Source of the DNA: Nevskia sp.
GTDB taxonomy: Bacteria > Pseudomonadota > Gammaproteobacteria > Nevskiales > Nevskiaceae
Assembly: GCA_021732745.1 (NCBI GenBank)
Contig: JAKFUK010000004.1
Location: forward strand, 310,001-374,000
DNA length: 64,000 nt
Direction: 5' to 3'
Shown: piece by piece, positions 20,257 to 27,934 of the stretch
How the letters are laid out: each line of letters starts with the position of its first letter
Position numbering within the stretch: the stretch's first letter is position 1
Made by a program: the position numbers and the translations under genes
Notes under the pieces: generated by a model
Told to the model about the DNA's origin: nothing
Database searches by the model: none
The model's input: only the letters and a program-made list of their open reading frames with translations

Positions 20257-21111
20257 ATGCCAGTTCCCATGAAACACAGCGAAAGCAGCTTCGAAGGCGT
20301 CAAGAAGGCCCGCATCTTCTTCCAGAGCTGGCTGCCGGCCACGGCTCCGAAGGCGACGGTGGTGATCGCCCACGGCCTTGGCGAACACGGTGGGCGCTAT
20401 GCCGAAGTGGCGGCACAGCTGGTCGGCATCGGCTGCGCCGTGCATGCGATCGACCATCGCGGCCATGGCAAGTCCGATGGTCCGCGCGCCTATGTCGACA
20501 AGTTCGCCAATGCGGTGGCCGACATGGACACGCTCGTCGAGATGGCCAAGCGCCAGCAGCCGGGCAAGCCGCTGTTCCTGCTCGGCCACAGCATGGGTGG
20601 CGCGCTGAGCTTGAGCTACACGCTCAAGCACGGCAAGAAGCTCAGTGGCCTGATCCTGTCGGGTCCGGCGGTGAAACTCGACGGTGCGCCGGCCTATCTG
20701 CCGCCGGTCGCCAAGTTCCTGTCCTCGGTGTGGCCGACCTTGGGTATGTTTGCGGTCGACCCGAGCCTGGTCAGCCGCGATCCGGAGATGGTGGCCAAGT
20801 ACGCCAGCGACCCGCTGAACGCGCACGCCAAGGTGCCGGTGCGGACGCTGGCCGAGATCGTCCGCTTCGTCGAAGTGGTGCCGGCGCTGCTGCCAACGAT
20901 CACCGTGCCGACCTTGCTGCTGCACGGCAGCGACGACAAGCTGGCTGGTGTCGGCGGCAGCCAGATGATCCACGAGCGGATTTCCTCGACCGACAAGACG
21001 CTGAAGATCTACGACGGCCTGTATCACGAGATCTTCAACGAGTTCCCGGCCGATCGGGCGCGGGTGTTCAAGGACATGACCGATTGGTTGAGCCCGCGTC
21101 TGGCGGCCTGA
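20257..21111 (+). CDS. Monoacylglycerol-lipase-like alpha/beta hydrolase
   Basis: 284-residue serine hydrolase close to monoacylglycerol lipases. The landmarks are AHGLGEHGGRY (oxyanion loop), DHRGHGKSDG, the nucleophile elbow GHSMGG (Ser112), HGSDDKLAG (Asp) and YDGLYHEIFNE (His). It follows the WS/DGAT gene by 7 bases and probably mobilises or edits acylglycerols made by the operon. The ATG at 20257 is used; an in-frame ATG at 20269 (MKHSESS) is equally possible. There is no signal peptide. Confidence 0.9.
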   Translation: MPVPMKHSESSFEGVKKARIFFQSWLPATAPKATVVIAHGLGEHGGRYAEVAAQLVGIGCAVHAIDHRGHGKSDGPRAYVDKFANAVADMDTLVEMAKRQQPGKPLFLLGHSMGGALSLSYTLKHGKKLSGLILSGPAVKLDGAPAYLPPVAKFLSSVWPTLGMFAVDPSLVSRDPEMVAKYASDPLNAHAKVPVRTLAEIVRFVEVVPALLPTITVPTLLLHGSDDKLAGVGGSQMIHERISSTDKTLKIYDGLYHEIFNEFPADRARVFKDMTDWLSPRLAA

Positions 21112-21123
21112 TTTCGAACAGCG

Positions 21124-21230
21124 ATCTCACGCGGAGAACCGCTTTTTTTGTAGGTCGTCAATCATGGCGACGGCGCTGCGGTCGAACGGCAGCCGCGCCG
21201 TCGGGTTGAAACCCGACCTACAAAAGCGGC
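21124..21230. repeat. Hairpin GTAGGTCG...CGACCTAC next to a decayed 9-nt-unit arm
   Basis: A long hairpin pairs CGCTTTTTTTGTAGGTCG with CGACCTACAAAAGCGG (21140-21157 and 21214-21229). It has an inner stem CGACGGCGCTGCGG / CAGCCGCGCCGTCG. Directly upstream, TCTCACGCGGAGAAC (about 21126-21139) equals the outer end of the 9-nt-unit inverted repeats, but its partner arm is missing, as if one repeat had been interrupted by another. It lies between the lipase and AraC genes (convergent) and may act as a terminator. Confidence 0.75.
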
Positions 21231-21270
21231 CGCGCCGTCGGGGGTCTATCCGACGCGCAACAGCTGCGCG

Positions 21271-22185
21271 TCAGTGCAGCGCCCGAAACCGCGCCGGCGT
21301 GCAGCCCACGGCATTGCGAAAGCTGGCCGTGAAGTGCGACTGGCTGGACCAGCCGGTTTCCTGGGCGATGAAGGCGAGGTCGAGATCGGTGTCGGCCAGA
21401 AGCTTTTTAGCCACTTCGATGCGCCGCAGGTTCAGCGCCTGATGCGCCGACAGGCCGGTCGCCTGCCGGAAGCCGCGCGTGAATGCAGCACGGCTCAGGC
21501 CAGTGCAGCGGGCGAGTTCATCCAGACAGAGATTGCGGCCGAGCTGGGCGTCGATCAGCGCGAACAGCTCGCGCAAGGAGATTCGGCCCAGATGCTGATC
21601 GGCAGCCGCGCCCGCCAAGGGGCCCGTGTCTTCCGAGGTCTGCCGCCATTGGGCGAGATGGCAGAGCATCGCGTCGACCACTTTGACCATGTAGTCGGGT
21701 CGGATCGCTTGCCCGGAGCGCGCCGTGCGCAGCAGCGCTTCGAGACTGGCGCTGACGTAAGGGTCGCGGAACGCGAAGCGCGGCAGCCAAGCCTGATCCG
21801 GTGTGGCGGTCACCGGCAGCGACATCTCCGCCGCCAGCGATTTCGGCACATGCAGCGACACCAGGCTGACGCTGCCCTCGGTGCGGAAAGCGGCGCTGCG
21901 GCCCGGCGGCAGGATGGTCAGCAGGCCGGGGGTCGAACAGCTACGGCTCAGGCCCTGATCGGTGACGGCGCGCACCTTGCGCGAACCGCCGAGGTGCAGG
22001 GCGACGATCAGCTCGTCGGATTCCGGCAGCTCGAAACCGTCCATGCGCGGCGTTTTCCAGCCGTAGATGCCGACGTTGCCGGCCGCGTGCTCGGCGGCCG
22101 GTGCGGTTTCCTCGACCACTTCCGGAGGCACGCGGAATGCCGACGAGAACGCCGCTGCGGATCGCAATCTGAATTCGTCGCTCAT
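21271..22185 (-). CDS. AraC-family transcriptional regulator
   Basis: 304-residue regulator. The C-terminal 100 residues are an AraC-type double helix-turn-helix (LDELARCTGLSRAAFTRGF, then LAFIAQETGWSSQSHFTASF), and the N-terminal part is a ligand- or dimerisation-type domain. The ATG has GGGAGA upstream. It is divergent from the small membrane operon beginning at 22331, and the shared intergenic region carries a direct repeat (22214-22244) that fits AraC-type binding. It probably controls that operon. The inducer is unknown. Confidence 0.9.
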   Translation of the reverse strand: MSDEFRLRSAAAFSSAFRVPPEVVEETAPAAEHAAGNVGIYGWKTPRMDGFELPESDELIVALHLGGSRKVRAVTDQGLSRSCSTPGLLTILPPGRSAAFRTEGSVSLVSLHVPKSLAAEMSLPVTATPDQAWLPRFAFRDPYVSASLEALLRTARSGQAIRPDYMVKVVDAMLCHLAQWRQTSEDTGPLAGAAADQHLGRISLRELFALIDAQLGRNLCLDELARCTGLSRAAFTRGFRQATGLSAHQALNLRRIEVAKKLLADTDLDLAFIAQETGWSSQSHFTASFRNAVGCTPARFRALH

Positions 22186-22213
22186 CTGCCGTATCTCCCG
22201 CGCTCGACGCGAG

Positions 22214-22244
22214 CCGATTCTGACACGGACGGAATCCGATTCTG
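22214..22244. promoter_or_regulatory. Direct repeat, candidate AraC-family operator
   Basis: CCGATTCTG occurs at 22214-22222 and again at 22236-22244, 22 bases apart, about two helical turns. That is typical of tandem AraC-family half-sites. It lies between the divergent AraC gene and the membrane operon. Confidence 0.55.
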
Positions 22245-22330
22245 GTAGATCGGATGCCAGCGCCTGAAAGAATCCACATCAAGAAAACCGCTGCCGTTCG
22301 AGCAGCCGATCAACGCGGAGGATGCACGAG

Positions 22331-23104
22331 ATGAACACAAATACACCGGCTGTCGATTACGGTACCTGGAAGATGCTGGCTTGGACCGGTCCGGTCTTCT
22401 TCATCGGCTTTTTCATCATGTGGGGCCTTCTGGCCGACAACTTCCCGCCGATGGCGGCGTCGACCTCCGCTCAGGACATGTGGCAGCACTACAAGGACCT
22501 GCAGACCGAAATCACCATCGGCATGTCGGTGTGCATGGTGCTCGGCTCCTGCTACATGACCTTCGGCGCTGCGGTGTCGCGCGTGATGCGCCGCATCGAA
22601 GGCCAGGAAGGCATGCTGGCCAATGTCGAGATGATGGGGGCGACGATCACCTATTGCCCGATCGTCGTCGCCTGCGGCATCTGGCTGACCTGCGCGATCC
22701 AGATCGACACCCTGAGCCCGGACATGGCGCAGTTCTGCTACCGCCTCGGCTGGATGATCATCGACCTCGCCTACATGGTCACCAGTTGGCAGATCATCGC
22801 CGCCGCCATCGTGTTCCTGCGCGACAAGCGCGAAAAGAAGCTGGTGCCGGCCTGGGTCAGCTGGTGGGGCTTCGTCACCGTGGCCTCGTTCTTCCCGGTC
22901 AGCCTGATCCCCTTCTTTGAAACCGGCCCGTTCGCGTTCAACGGCATGTTCAACTTCTGGATCGCGTTCCCGACCTGGTATGTGTGGATCGTGTCGATGT
23001 CGATCTTCATCATCAAGGCCGTCGGCCGGATCGAGATCGAGGACGGCGCGGCACAGCCAAAGGAAACCGCCGTGCGCGGTGGTTCGGCGGTCGCCTCTCA
23101 CTAA
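22331..23104 (+). CDS. Multi-pass membrane protein of unknown function
   Basis: 257-residue integral membrane protein with about six or seven hydrophobic segments (roughly residues 14-36, 60-83, 97-122, 138-163, 172-196 and 205-235). I do not recognise a named family. Aromatic and Met-rich helices (TWYVWIVSMSIF) are notable, but there is no clear haem or metal motif. The ATG at 22331 is preferred to one 9 bases earlier because GGAGG lies 9 bases upstream. It is followed within 12 bases by COX3-like and COX4-like genes, so it may form a membrane complex with them. Confidence 0.8.
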   Translation: MNTNTPAVDYGTWKMLAWTGPVFFIGFFIMWGLLADNFPPMAASTSAQDMWQHYKDLQTEITIGMSVCMVLGSCYMTFGAAVSRVMRRIEGQEGMLANVEMMGATITYCPIVVACGIWLTCAIQIDTLSPDMAQFCYRLGWMIIDLAYMVTSWQIIAAAIVFLRDKREKKLVPAWVSWWGFVTVASFFPVSLIPFFETGPFAFNGMFNFWIAFPTWYVWIVSMSIFIIKAVGRIEIEDGAAQPKETAVRGGSAVASH

Positions 23105-23116
23105 GGAATCACAAGC

Positions 23117-23701
23117 ATGGTCGCCGTTCGCGGCGGCAGCACGACACCCAGACGCCTTCCCGGAGTGGAAGGCGTCTGGGTGTTTGTCGCGGCCGACATG
23201 TCGTTCTTCGCACTGCTGTTCGTGTCGTTCATGCTCGGACGGCAAGACGCCGTCGAGGTCTACGAGGCTTCTCGGCAGACGCTGGATGTCAATTTCGGCG
23301 GCATCAACACGCTGATCCTGCTGACCAGTTCCTGGCTGGTGGTGCTGGCGGTGGAAGCGGTCAAGCGCAATGAACTCAAGAACGTCCCGCATCTGATCGC
23401 CGGGGCTTTCCTGCTGGGCGCGGCGTTCAAGGTGTCGAAGGCGCTGGAGTACGGCGGCAAGATCAAGGCCGGCATCACCATGCTGAGCAATGATTTCTAC
23501 ATGTATTACTTCACGCTCACCGGCATCCATCTGCTGCACGTGTTCGGCGGCAACATCCTGCTGATCGTGCTGTGGAACAAGGCCCGCGCGCGGCAGTTCA
23601 CGAAGGACAACTGCGTGGTGCTGGAATGCGGTGCCACCTACTGGCACATGGTCGATCTGCTGTGGATCGTGCTGTTTCCGCTGCTGTATCTGCTGCGATG
23701 A
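23117..23701 (+). CDS. Cytochrome c oxidase subunit III-like protein (NorE-type)
   Basis: 194-residue COX3-family protein with five predicted membrane helices. The N-terminal LPGVEGVWVFVAADMSFF and the C-terminal ATYWHMVDLLWIVLFPLLYL are typical of the NorE-like branch. Such proteins accompany nitric oxide reductases or heme-copper oxidases, but no subunit I or II is in this window. It sits between an unknown membrane protein and a COX4-like gene, overlapping the latter by 4 bases. Its role outside an oxidase is unclear. Confidence 0.86.
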   Translation: MVAVRGGSTTPRRLPGVEGVWVFVAADMSFFALLFVSFMLGRQDAVEVYEASRQTLDVNFGGINTLILLTSSWLVVLAVEAVKRNELKNVPHLIAGAFLLGAAFKVSKALEYGGKIKAGITMLSNDFYMYYFTLTGIHLLHVFGGNILLIVLWNKARARQFTKDNCVVLECGATYWHMVDLLWIVLFPLLYLLR

Positions 23702-23985
23702 ACACGGCCATGACGCGCCACATCACCACGATGGTCTGGCTGTTCCTGATGGCCGCGACCATCGCCACGACCTGGTGGCTGTCGAAGGACGGCTTTTCGC
23801 CGATCGTCGGCACGGTGGCGATCTTCGCGATCGCCGCGTTCAAGGTGCGGCTGGTGCTGCTGCACTTCATGGAACTGAAGCACGCACCGCTGCCCTGGCG
23901 GCTGATCTTCGAAGCCTGGGTGCTGCTGGCGACGGCGGCGATCGTCGGCATCTATCTGTCGACAACGCCAGTGGCTGTGGCCTGA
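23698..23985 (+). CDS. Prokaryotic cytochrome c oxidase subunit IV-like protein (NorF-type)
   Basis: 95-residue protein with three hydrophobic segments. The motif FKVRLVLLHFMELKHAPL is typical of bacterial subunit IV / NorF proteins. The ATG overlaps the stop of the COX3-like gene, so the two are co-translated; a longer open frame upstream is a shadow. It completes a three-gene membrane operon controlled by the divergent AraC gene. The lack of a catalytic oxidase subunit nearby is unusual. Confidence 0.84.
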   Translation: MNTAMTRHITTMVWLFLMAATIATTWWLSKDGFSPIVGTVAIFAIAAFKVRLVLLHFMELKHAPLPWRLIFEAWVLLATAAIVGIYLSTTPVAVA

Positions 23986-24004
23986 GTTTCGGGATGCGCC
24001 GTGC

Positions 24005-24034
24005 CTGATCGCCGGCCAAGCGCTTGGCGATCAG
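24005..24034. terminator. Hairpin between convergent genes
   Basis: CTGATCGCC and GGCGATCAG form a 9-bp stem, and an alternative CCAAGC/GCTTGG stem overlaps it. There is no T-run, so it is at best a weak or Rho-assisted bidirectional terminator between the COX4-like gene and the leftward bphB-like gene. Confidence 0.4.
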
Positions 24035-24041
24035 CGATCGG

Positions 24042-24857
24042 TCAAAGATCCTCGCCGCCGTTGATCGAGGTCAGCCCGCGCACGCCCATGCCGCCATCGG
24101 CATTGATGATCGCACCGGTCATGGTTCCTGCATTCGCACGCGAGGCGAGCAGCACGTAGGGGCCGCAGTAGTCGGCGGGCTGTGGACAGATGCGCAGCGG
24201 GGTGACGCCGATCACCAGTTGCTCGAAGCCTTCGACCTGCGACACGTCCATGCCCGCCGTGCCATTGCTGGCCAGCCCGCCGAGCCGCGTACGCATGCCG
24301 CCCGGGGCCACGCCATTGACCCGCACCTTCGGCGCCAGTTCGTAGGCCAGCTGCTTAACGACCCCGACTAGCGCGTGCTTGGCCGCGGTGTACAGCGGGC
24401 CACCTCCGGCCGGATAGAACGCGGCATTGGACAGCGTGAAGATGATGCTGCCGCGGCTTTGCACCAGCGCCGGCAGCGCGGCCCGCGCGCCGAGCAGGCC
24501 GCCTTTGACGTTGATCGAGAACAGCTCGTCGAAGGCGCGGTCGAGCGTGTCGCCCTCGTACTGCACCAGCGGCTGGAAGAAATCGAACACGGCGGCATTG
24601 GCGATGAAGGTATCGAGGCGGCCGAAGCGGGTGAGCGTGCATTCGACGGCGCGGGCATTGTCGGCAGGGCTGCCGACATCGCCGATGGTGACGACCACGG
24701 CAGCGCCGAAGTCGCGTTCGAGCGCGGCAGCGCTGTCGGCATTGCGTTCCAGCACGCCCACCCGCGCGCCTTCGCTGATGAAGCGTTCGACCAGAGCTCG
24801 GCCGAGGCCGGAGCCGCCGCCGGTGATCAGTGCCACGGTGTCATTCAGCCAGGTCAT
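24042..24857 (-). CDS. bphB-like: cis-2,3-dihydrodiol dehydrogenase (BphB family SDR)
   Basis: 271-residue SDR that rearomatises the cis-dihydrodiol produced by a ring-hydroxylating dioxygenase to a catechol, using NAD+. It closely follows BphB: ITGGGSGLGRALV at the N-terminus, FYPAGGGPLYTAAKHALVG with the catalytic Tyr and Lys, and the C-terminal DGGMGVRGL. The start overlaps the stop of the sigma54 activator by 3 bases, so activator and dehydrogenase share a leftward transcript, separated from the rest of the pathway, which runs rightward from 27008. Confidence 0.92.
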   Translation of the reverse strand: MTWLNDTVALITGGGSGLGRALVERFISEGARVGVLERNADSAAALERDFGAAVVVTIGDVGSPADNARAVECTLTRFGRLDTFIANAAVFDFFQPLVQYEGDTLDRAFDELFSINVKGGLLGARAALPALVQSRGSIIFTLSNAAFYPAGGGPLYTAAKHALVGVVKQLAYELAPKVRVNGVAPGGMRTRLGGLASNGTAGMDVSQVEGFEQLVIGVTPLRICPQPADYCGPYVLLASRANAGTMTGAIINADGGMGVRGLTSINGGEDL

Positions 24858-26722
24858 GGTTTCGTTCTCATCGTTGCGGTCTTGCGTTTGATTTTCGAGG
24901 CAGGCGCTTTCGAGGGCGTCGTGCCCTGTTGCAGCTTCTTCAAGCGGTAATCGAGCTGGGCACGGCTCAGGCCTAGCAGCTTCGCGGCGGCCGAGACATT
25001 GCGTCCGGCCTTCTGCCAGGCCGCGACGATCACGCGATCCTGCGCGTCCGGCAGGCTGACCGCCGGGCTGTCGATCAGCCGGGCGGCGAACTCGTCGACC
25101 AGGCGATGCTCGCGGCCGTCGTCGTCACCGAGGGTGGGCACCAGTTCACCGTCGCCGCCAAGTTCCATCAGATCGCGGCTGCCGCGCGAGGCGCGCGCCG
25201 CGAACAGCTGCGAGCGTTCCAGGGCCTGACCTTCGTCGGCCAGGATCACGGCGCGCTCCAGCACGTTTTCCAGTTCGCGGACATTGCCCGGCCAGTCGTG
25301 CGCCAGCAGCGCCGCAAGCGCGGCTGGCGTGATGCCGGACAGATGGCGCTCGTGCAGCTTCGAGAACTTCGCCAGGTAATGGCCGACCAGCAGCGGGATG
25401 TCGTCGCGCCGTTCGCGCAGCGGCGGAATCACGATCGGAAACACATGCAGGCGGAAGTACAGGTCTTGGCGGAAGCGCTGGCGGCGAATCGCATCCTGCA
25501 GATCGGCGTTGGTCGCAGCGATCACCCGCACGTCGACCTTGCGTGGCGTGGTGCTGCCCAGCCGCTCGAACTCCCCGCTCTGAAGCACCCGCAACAGCTT
25601 GCCCTGTGCGGTGGGACTGAGCGTGGCGATCTCGTCGAGAAACAAGGTGCCGCCATCGGCCATCTCGAAGCGGCCCGCTCTCGACACGCTGGCCCCGGTG
25701 TAGGCGCCGCGCTCGACGCCGAACAGCTCCGATTCGATCAGCTCCTCGGGAATCGCCGCGCAGTTCACGGCCACGAAGGCCTTTGCCCGACGCGGGCTAC
25801 GATCGTGCACTTCGCGCGCGAACAGGCTTTTGCCGACACCGCTTTCGCCGAGCAGCAGCACCGTGGCCCGCGTCGCGGCGACCCGGTTGATCTGATGCAG
25901 GATGGTGCTGAACGCCGTCGAGCCACCGACCGGCCCCTGGCCATCGGCGCCAGCCAGTGTTGTGGCGGCGATGCTGGGTGGTGGACGCGGCGTGCGCCGG
26001 GTGCGGCCGCTACTGCGCAGCGCGGGTTCGGCCGGCAGCGGCTGCAGGTAGGACAGGTCGAGTTGCGGGTCGTCCCAGTCTTCGACCGGCTTGGCGATCG
26101 CCCGGCACTGCGCATGGCCGCTGGCTCGGCACTCCACTTCGCGAACCAGGATGCGCTTGCCCATGAAGGCGCTCGCGTAGCCGGAGGCATAGCCCGCCAG
26201 CATCCAGCAGGCGCTGCGCTCGCCGAATGCGGCGGTTGGAAATTGCGCGTCGTCCTCGAAGGAATCCTTGAACAGGAACTCGCTGTAGAGACTGCCGGCA
26301 CCGACATCCATCCGGAACTGGATCAGCTCGATCTCGGCCATGCCTTTCAGCGCGTGCAGCTGCGGGCCGACCGAGAAGGCGTCGAAGCTGCTGGCCTTCG
26401 GTCGTGCGTGCTTGGCGAACTCGGCGTCGCGGCAGCCCGCTACATAGCCCATGCGGGTGATCAGTCCACGTGCGGCTTCCACACCGACCAGCGCCACCAG
26501 TTCCTTGCGCAGCGCGTGAAAGGCCTCGGCGTGCAGCAGCACCATGCGGCGATCGTCGAGCCAGATGCGGCCGCGATCGGGACTGAAGTGCAGGTGCGAG
26601 GCGATGTCGCGGATATTCGGGAACTGCAGTCCCGATGGCCGCAGCGGGTCTGCCGGCGCCGTGCGCTTGCCGGCTACGCGCTTGGGCGATCGAGAAGTGG
26701 CGGATCGAGTGCGAACGGGCAT
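24854..26722 (-). CDS. Sigma54-dependent activator, XylR/DmpR family
   Basis: 622-residue aromatic-sensing activator. Residues about 30-150 form the XylR_N sensor domain, followed by a V4R domain (ACWMLAGYASGYASAFMG, EVECRASGHAQC). Next is the AAA+ domain with Walker A GESGVGKS, the sigma54-contact loop GAYTGA and Walker B GGTLFLDE, and finally a Fis-type helix-turn-helix (VSAAAKLLGLSRAQLDYRLKKL). The ATG at 26722 has GGAG 8 bases upstream; an earlier ATG at 26749 has no ribosome site. It is divergent from the bphC-like gene, whose promoter has a -24/-12 element, so it very likely activates that operon when an aromatic is bound. Confidence 0.93.
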   Translation of the reverse strand: MPVRTRSATSRSPKRVAGKRTAPADPLRPSGLQFPNIRDIASHLHFSPDRGRIWLDDRRMVLLHAEAFHALRKELVALVGVEAARGLITRMGYVAGCRDAEFAKHARPKASSFDAFSVGPQLHALKGMAEIELIQFRMDVGAGSLYSEFLFKDSFEDDAQFPTAAFGERSACWMLAGYASGYASAFMGKRILVREVECRASGHAQCRAIAKPVEDWDDPQLDLSYLQPLPAEPALRSSGRTRRTPRPPPSIAATTLAGADGQGPVGGSTAFSTILHQINRVAATRATVLLLGESGVGKSLFAREVHDRSPRRAKAFVAVNCAAIPEELIESELFGVERGAYTGASVSRAGRFEMADGGTLFLDEIATLSPTAQGKLLRVLQSGEFERLGSTTPRKVDVRVIAATNADLQDAIRRQRFRQDLYFRLHVFPIVIPPLRERRDDIPLLVGHYLAKFSKLHERHLSGITPAALAALLAHDWPGNVRELENVLERAVILADEGQALERSQLFAARASRGSRDLMELGGDGELVPTLGDDDGREHRLVDEFAARLIDSPAVSLPDAQDRVIVAAWQKAGRNVSAAAKLLGLSRAQLDYRLKKLQQGTTPSKAPASKIKRKTATMRTKP

Positions 26723-26750
26723 GGTCAGGCTCCAGACATGACAGGGCATT

Positions 26751-26770
26751 GGTTCATCAAATCATGAACC
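26751..26770. promoter_or_regulatory. Palindrome, candidate upstream activator site
   Basis: GGTTCAT-N6-ATGAACC is a perfect 7-bp inverted repeat about 130 bases upstream of the -24 element at 26900. That is the usual distance for XylR/DmpR-type binding sites. It also overlaps the promoter region of the activator gene. Confidence 0.55.
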
Positions 26771-26899
26771 CTGCGTCTGCTGAATTTCGAATTTGCTGAA
26801 CCCACTTCGACATTCGACTCTTGGCTCCATCTCGCGACGGCGGCGACAACTGCAATGTTTTCAGCGCTGTGCGGGCATCACCGGAACGCTGACCGGTGC

Positions 26900-26915
26900 T
26901 GGCACAGCCATTGCG
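26900..26915 (+). promoter_or_regulatory. Sigma54 (-24/-12) promoter of the aromatic operon
   Basis: TGGCAC-N5-TTGC with the GG and GC doublets exactly 10 bases apart, matching the RpoN consensus. It is 93 bases upstream of the bphC-like start and faces the operon. Transcription would begin near 26926. Confidence 0.8.
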
Positions 26916-27007
26916 CTTCGTCTGCTGCATATCGGGATGCAAAGAACGTCCCGCCCGTCTGCGACCTGGATGGGCAATAGGGTCGATGCGAGAGAGGAGA
27001 CAAGCGA

Positions 27008-27901
27008 ATGGCCGCGATTTCGACGCTGGGCTACGTCTGCGTGAGCGCCAGCAATCTGGACGCCTGGGAAACCTTTGCCGTCGACATCCTCGGCCTGCAT
27101 GCCGAGCGCCGCGATGGCGCGCTCGCGCTGCGCATGGACGAGTACGAGCAGCGCATCCTCATCACTGCAGGTAGCGAGGACGACATGGTCGCCGCCGGCT
27201 GGAAGTTCGATACCGCCGAGGCGCTGGAAACCTTCGTGCAGCAACTGGCCGAGCGTGGCATTCATGCCGAGCGCTGCGATGCCGCACTGCTGGCATCACG
27301 CCGCGTCGAGCGCGCCTACGCCTGCGTCGATCCCGACGGCATGCTGCACGAGTTCTTCTACGGCCCGGCGTACGCGCCGGCCTCGCGACCGTTCCGCTCC
27401 AAGGTGCTGCTGGGCAGCTTCGTCACCGGCGCGCTCGGCGTTGGTCATTACGTGAGTGCCGCGAAGGACTATGCCGCAACGCTTGCGTTTCACGAGCAGG
27501 CGCTGGGGCTGAAAGTCAGCGATCACATACGCGCGCCGCTGGAAACGCCGATGGGCACGCTGCCGTTCGACGGCACCTTCTTCCACACCGAAACCGGCCG
27601 CCATCATTCGTTCGCCACGGCGCAGATTCCATTTCCGAAGCGCATTCATCACGTGATGATTGAGGTCAGCGACTTCAATGATGTCGGCCTCGCCCACGAC
27701 CGCTGTGTCGCCGCCGGCGTGCCGATCATGATGGGTCTCGGCCATCACCCGAACGACGGCATGTTCTCGTTCTACTGCGTCAGCCCCTCGGGCTTCGCGA
27801 TCGAGTTCGGCAGCGGTGGTCTGATCGTCGATGACAAGACCTGGGAAGTGCGGACCTATTCGCAGCTCAGCGACTGGGGCCACAAGTCGCCGGCGCATTG
27901 A
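27008..27901 (+). CDS. bphC-like: Extradiol ring-cleavage dioxygenase (BphC family)
   Basis: 297-residue type I extradiol dioxygenase that cleaves a catechol next to its hydroxyls. Iron ligands are His147 (GVGHYVSA), His214 or His215 (IHHVMIEV) and Glu266 (IEFGSG). The second-shell residues of BphC are also present: GRHHSF (about 198-202), GHHPNDG and Tyr256. The N-terminal half is the usual non-catalytic repeat. The ATG has GAGAGGAGA upstream. It is the first gene of the rightward operon behind the sigma54 promoter. A bicyclic catechol such as 2,3-dihydroxybiphenyl is a reasonable substrate class; the exact one is unknown. Confidence 0.92.
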   Translation: MAAISTLGYVCVSASNLDAWETFAVDILGLHAERRDGALALRMDEYEQRILITAGSEDDMVAAGWKFDTAEALETFVQQLAERGIHAERCDAALLASRRVERAYACVDPDGMLHEFFYGPAYAPASRPFRSKVLLGSFVTGALGVGHYVSAAKDYAATLAFHEQALGLKVSDHIRAPLETPMGTLPFDGTFFHTETGRHHSFATAQIPFPKRIHHVMIEVSDFNDVGLAHDRCVAAGVPIMMGLGHHPNDGMFSFYCVSPSGFAIEFGSGGLIVDDKTWEVRTYSQLSDWGHKSPAH

Positions 27902-27934
27902 TCACCGATCCGTTGTTTGCACAGGAGCAGGGAA

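Noticed and set aside
18483-20342. 619-codon open frame antisense to WS/DGAT
   Set aside because: Low-complexity Arg/Ala/Gly/His composition and full overlap with a gene that has an intact active-site motif.
22331-23985. Nitric oxide reductase operon
   Set aside because: NorE/NorF-like subunits are present, but there is no norB, norC or regulator of the NorR type. The third gene is not a haem-copper subunit.
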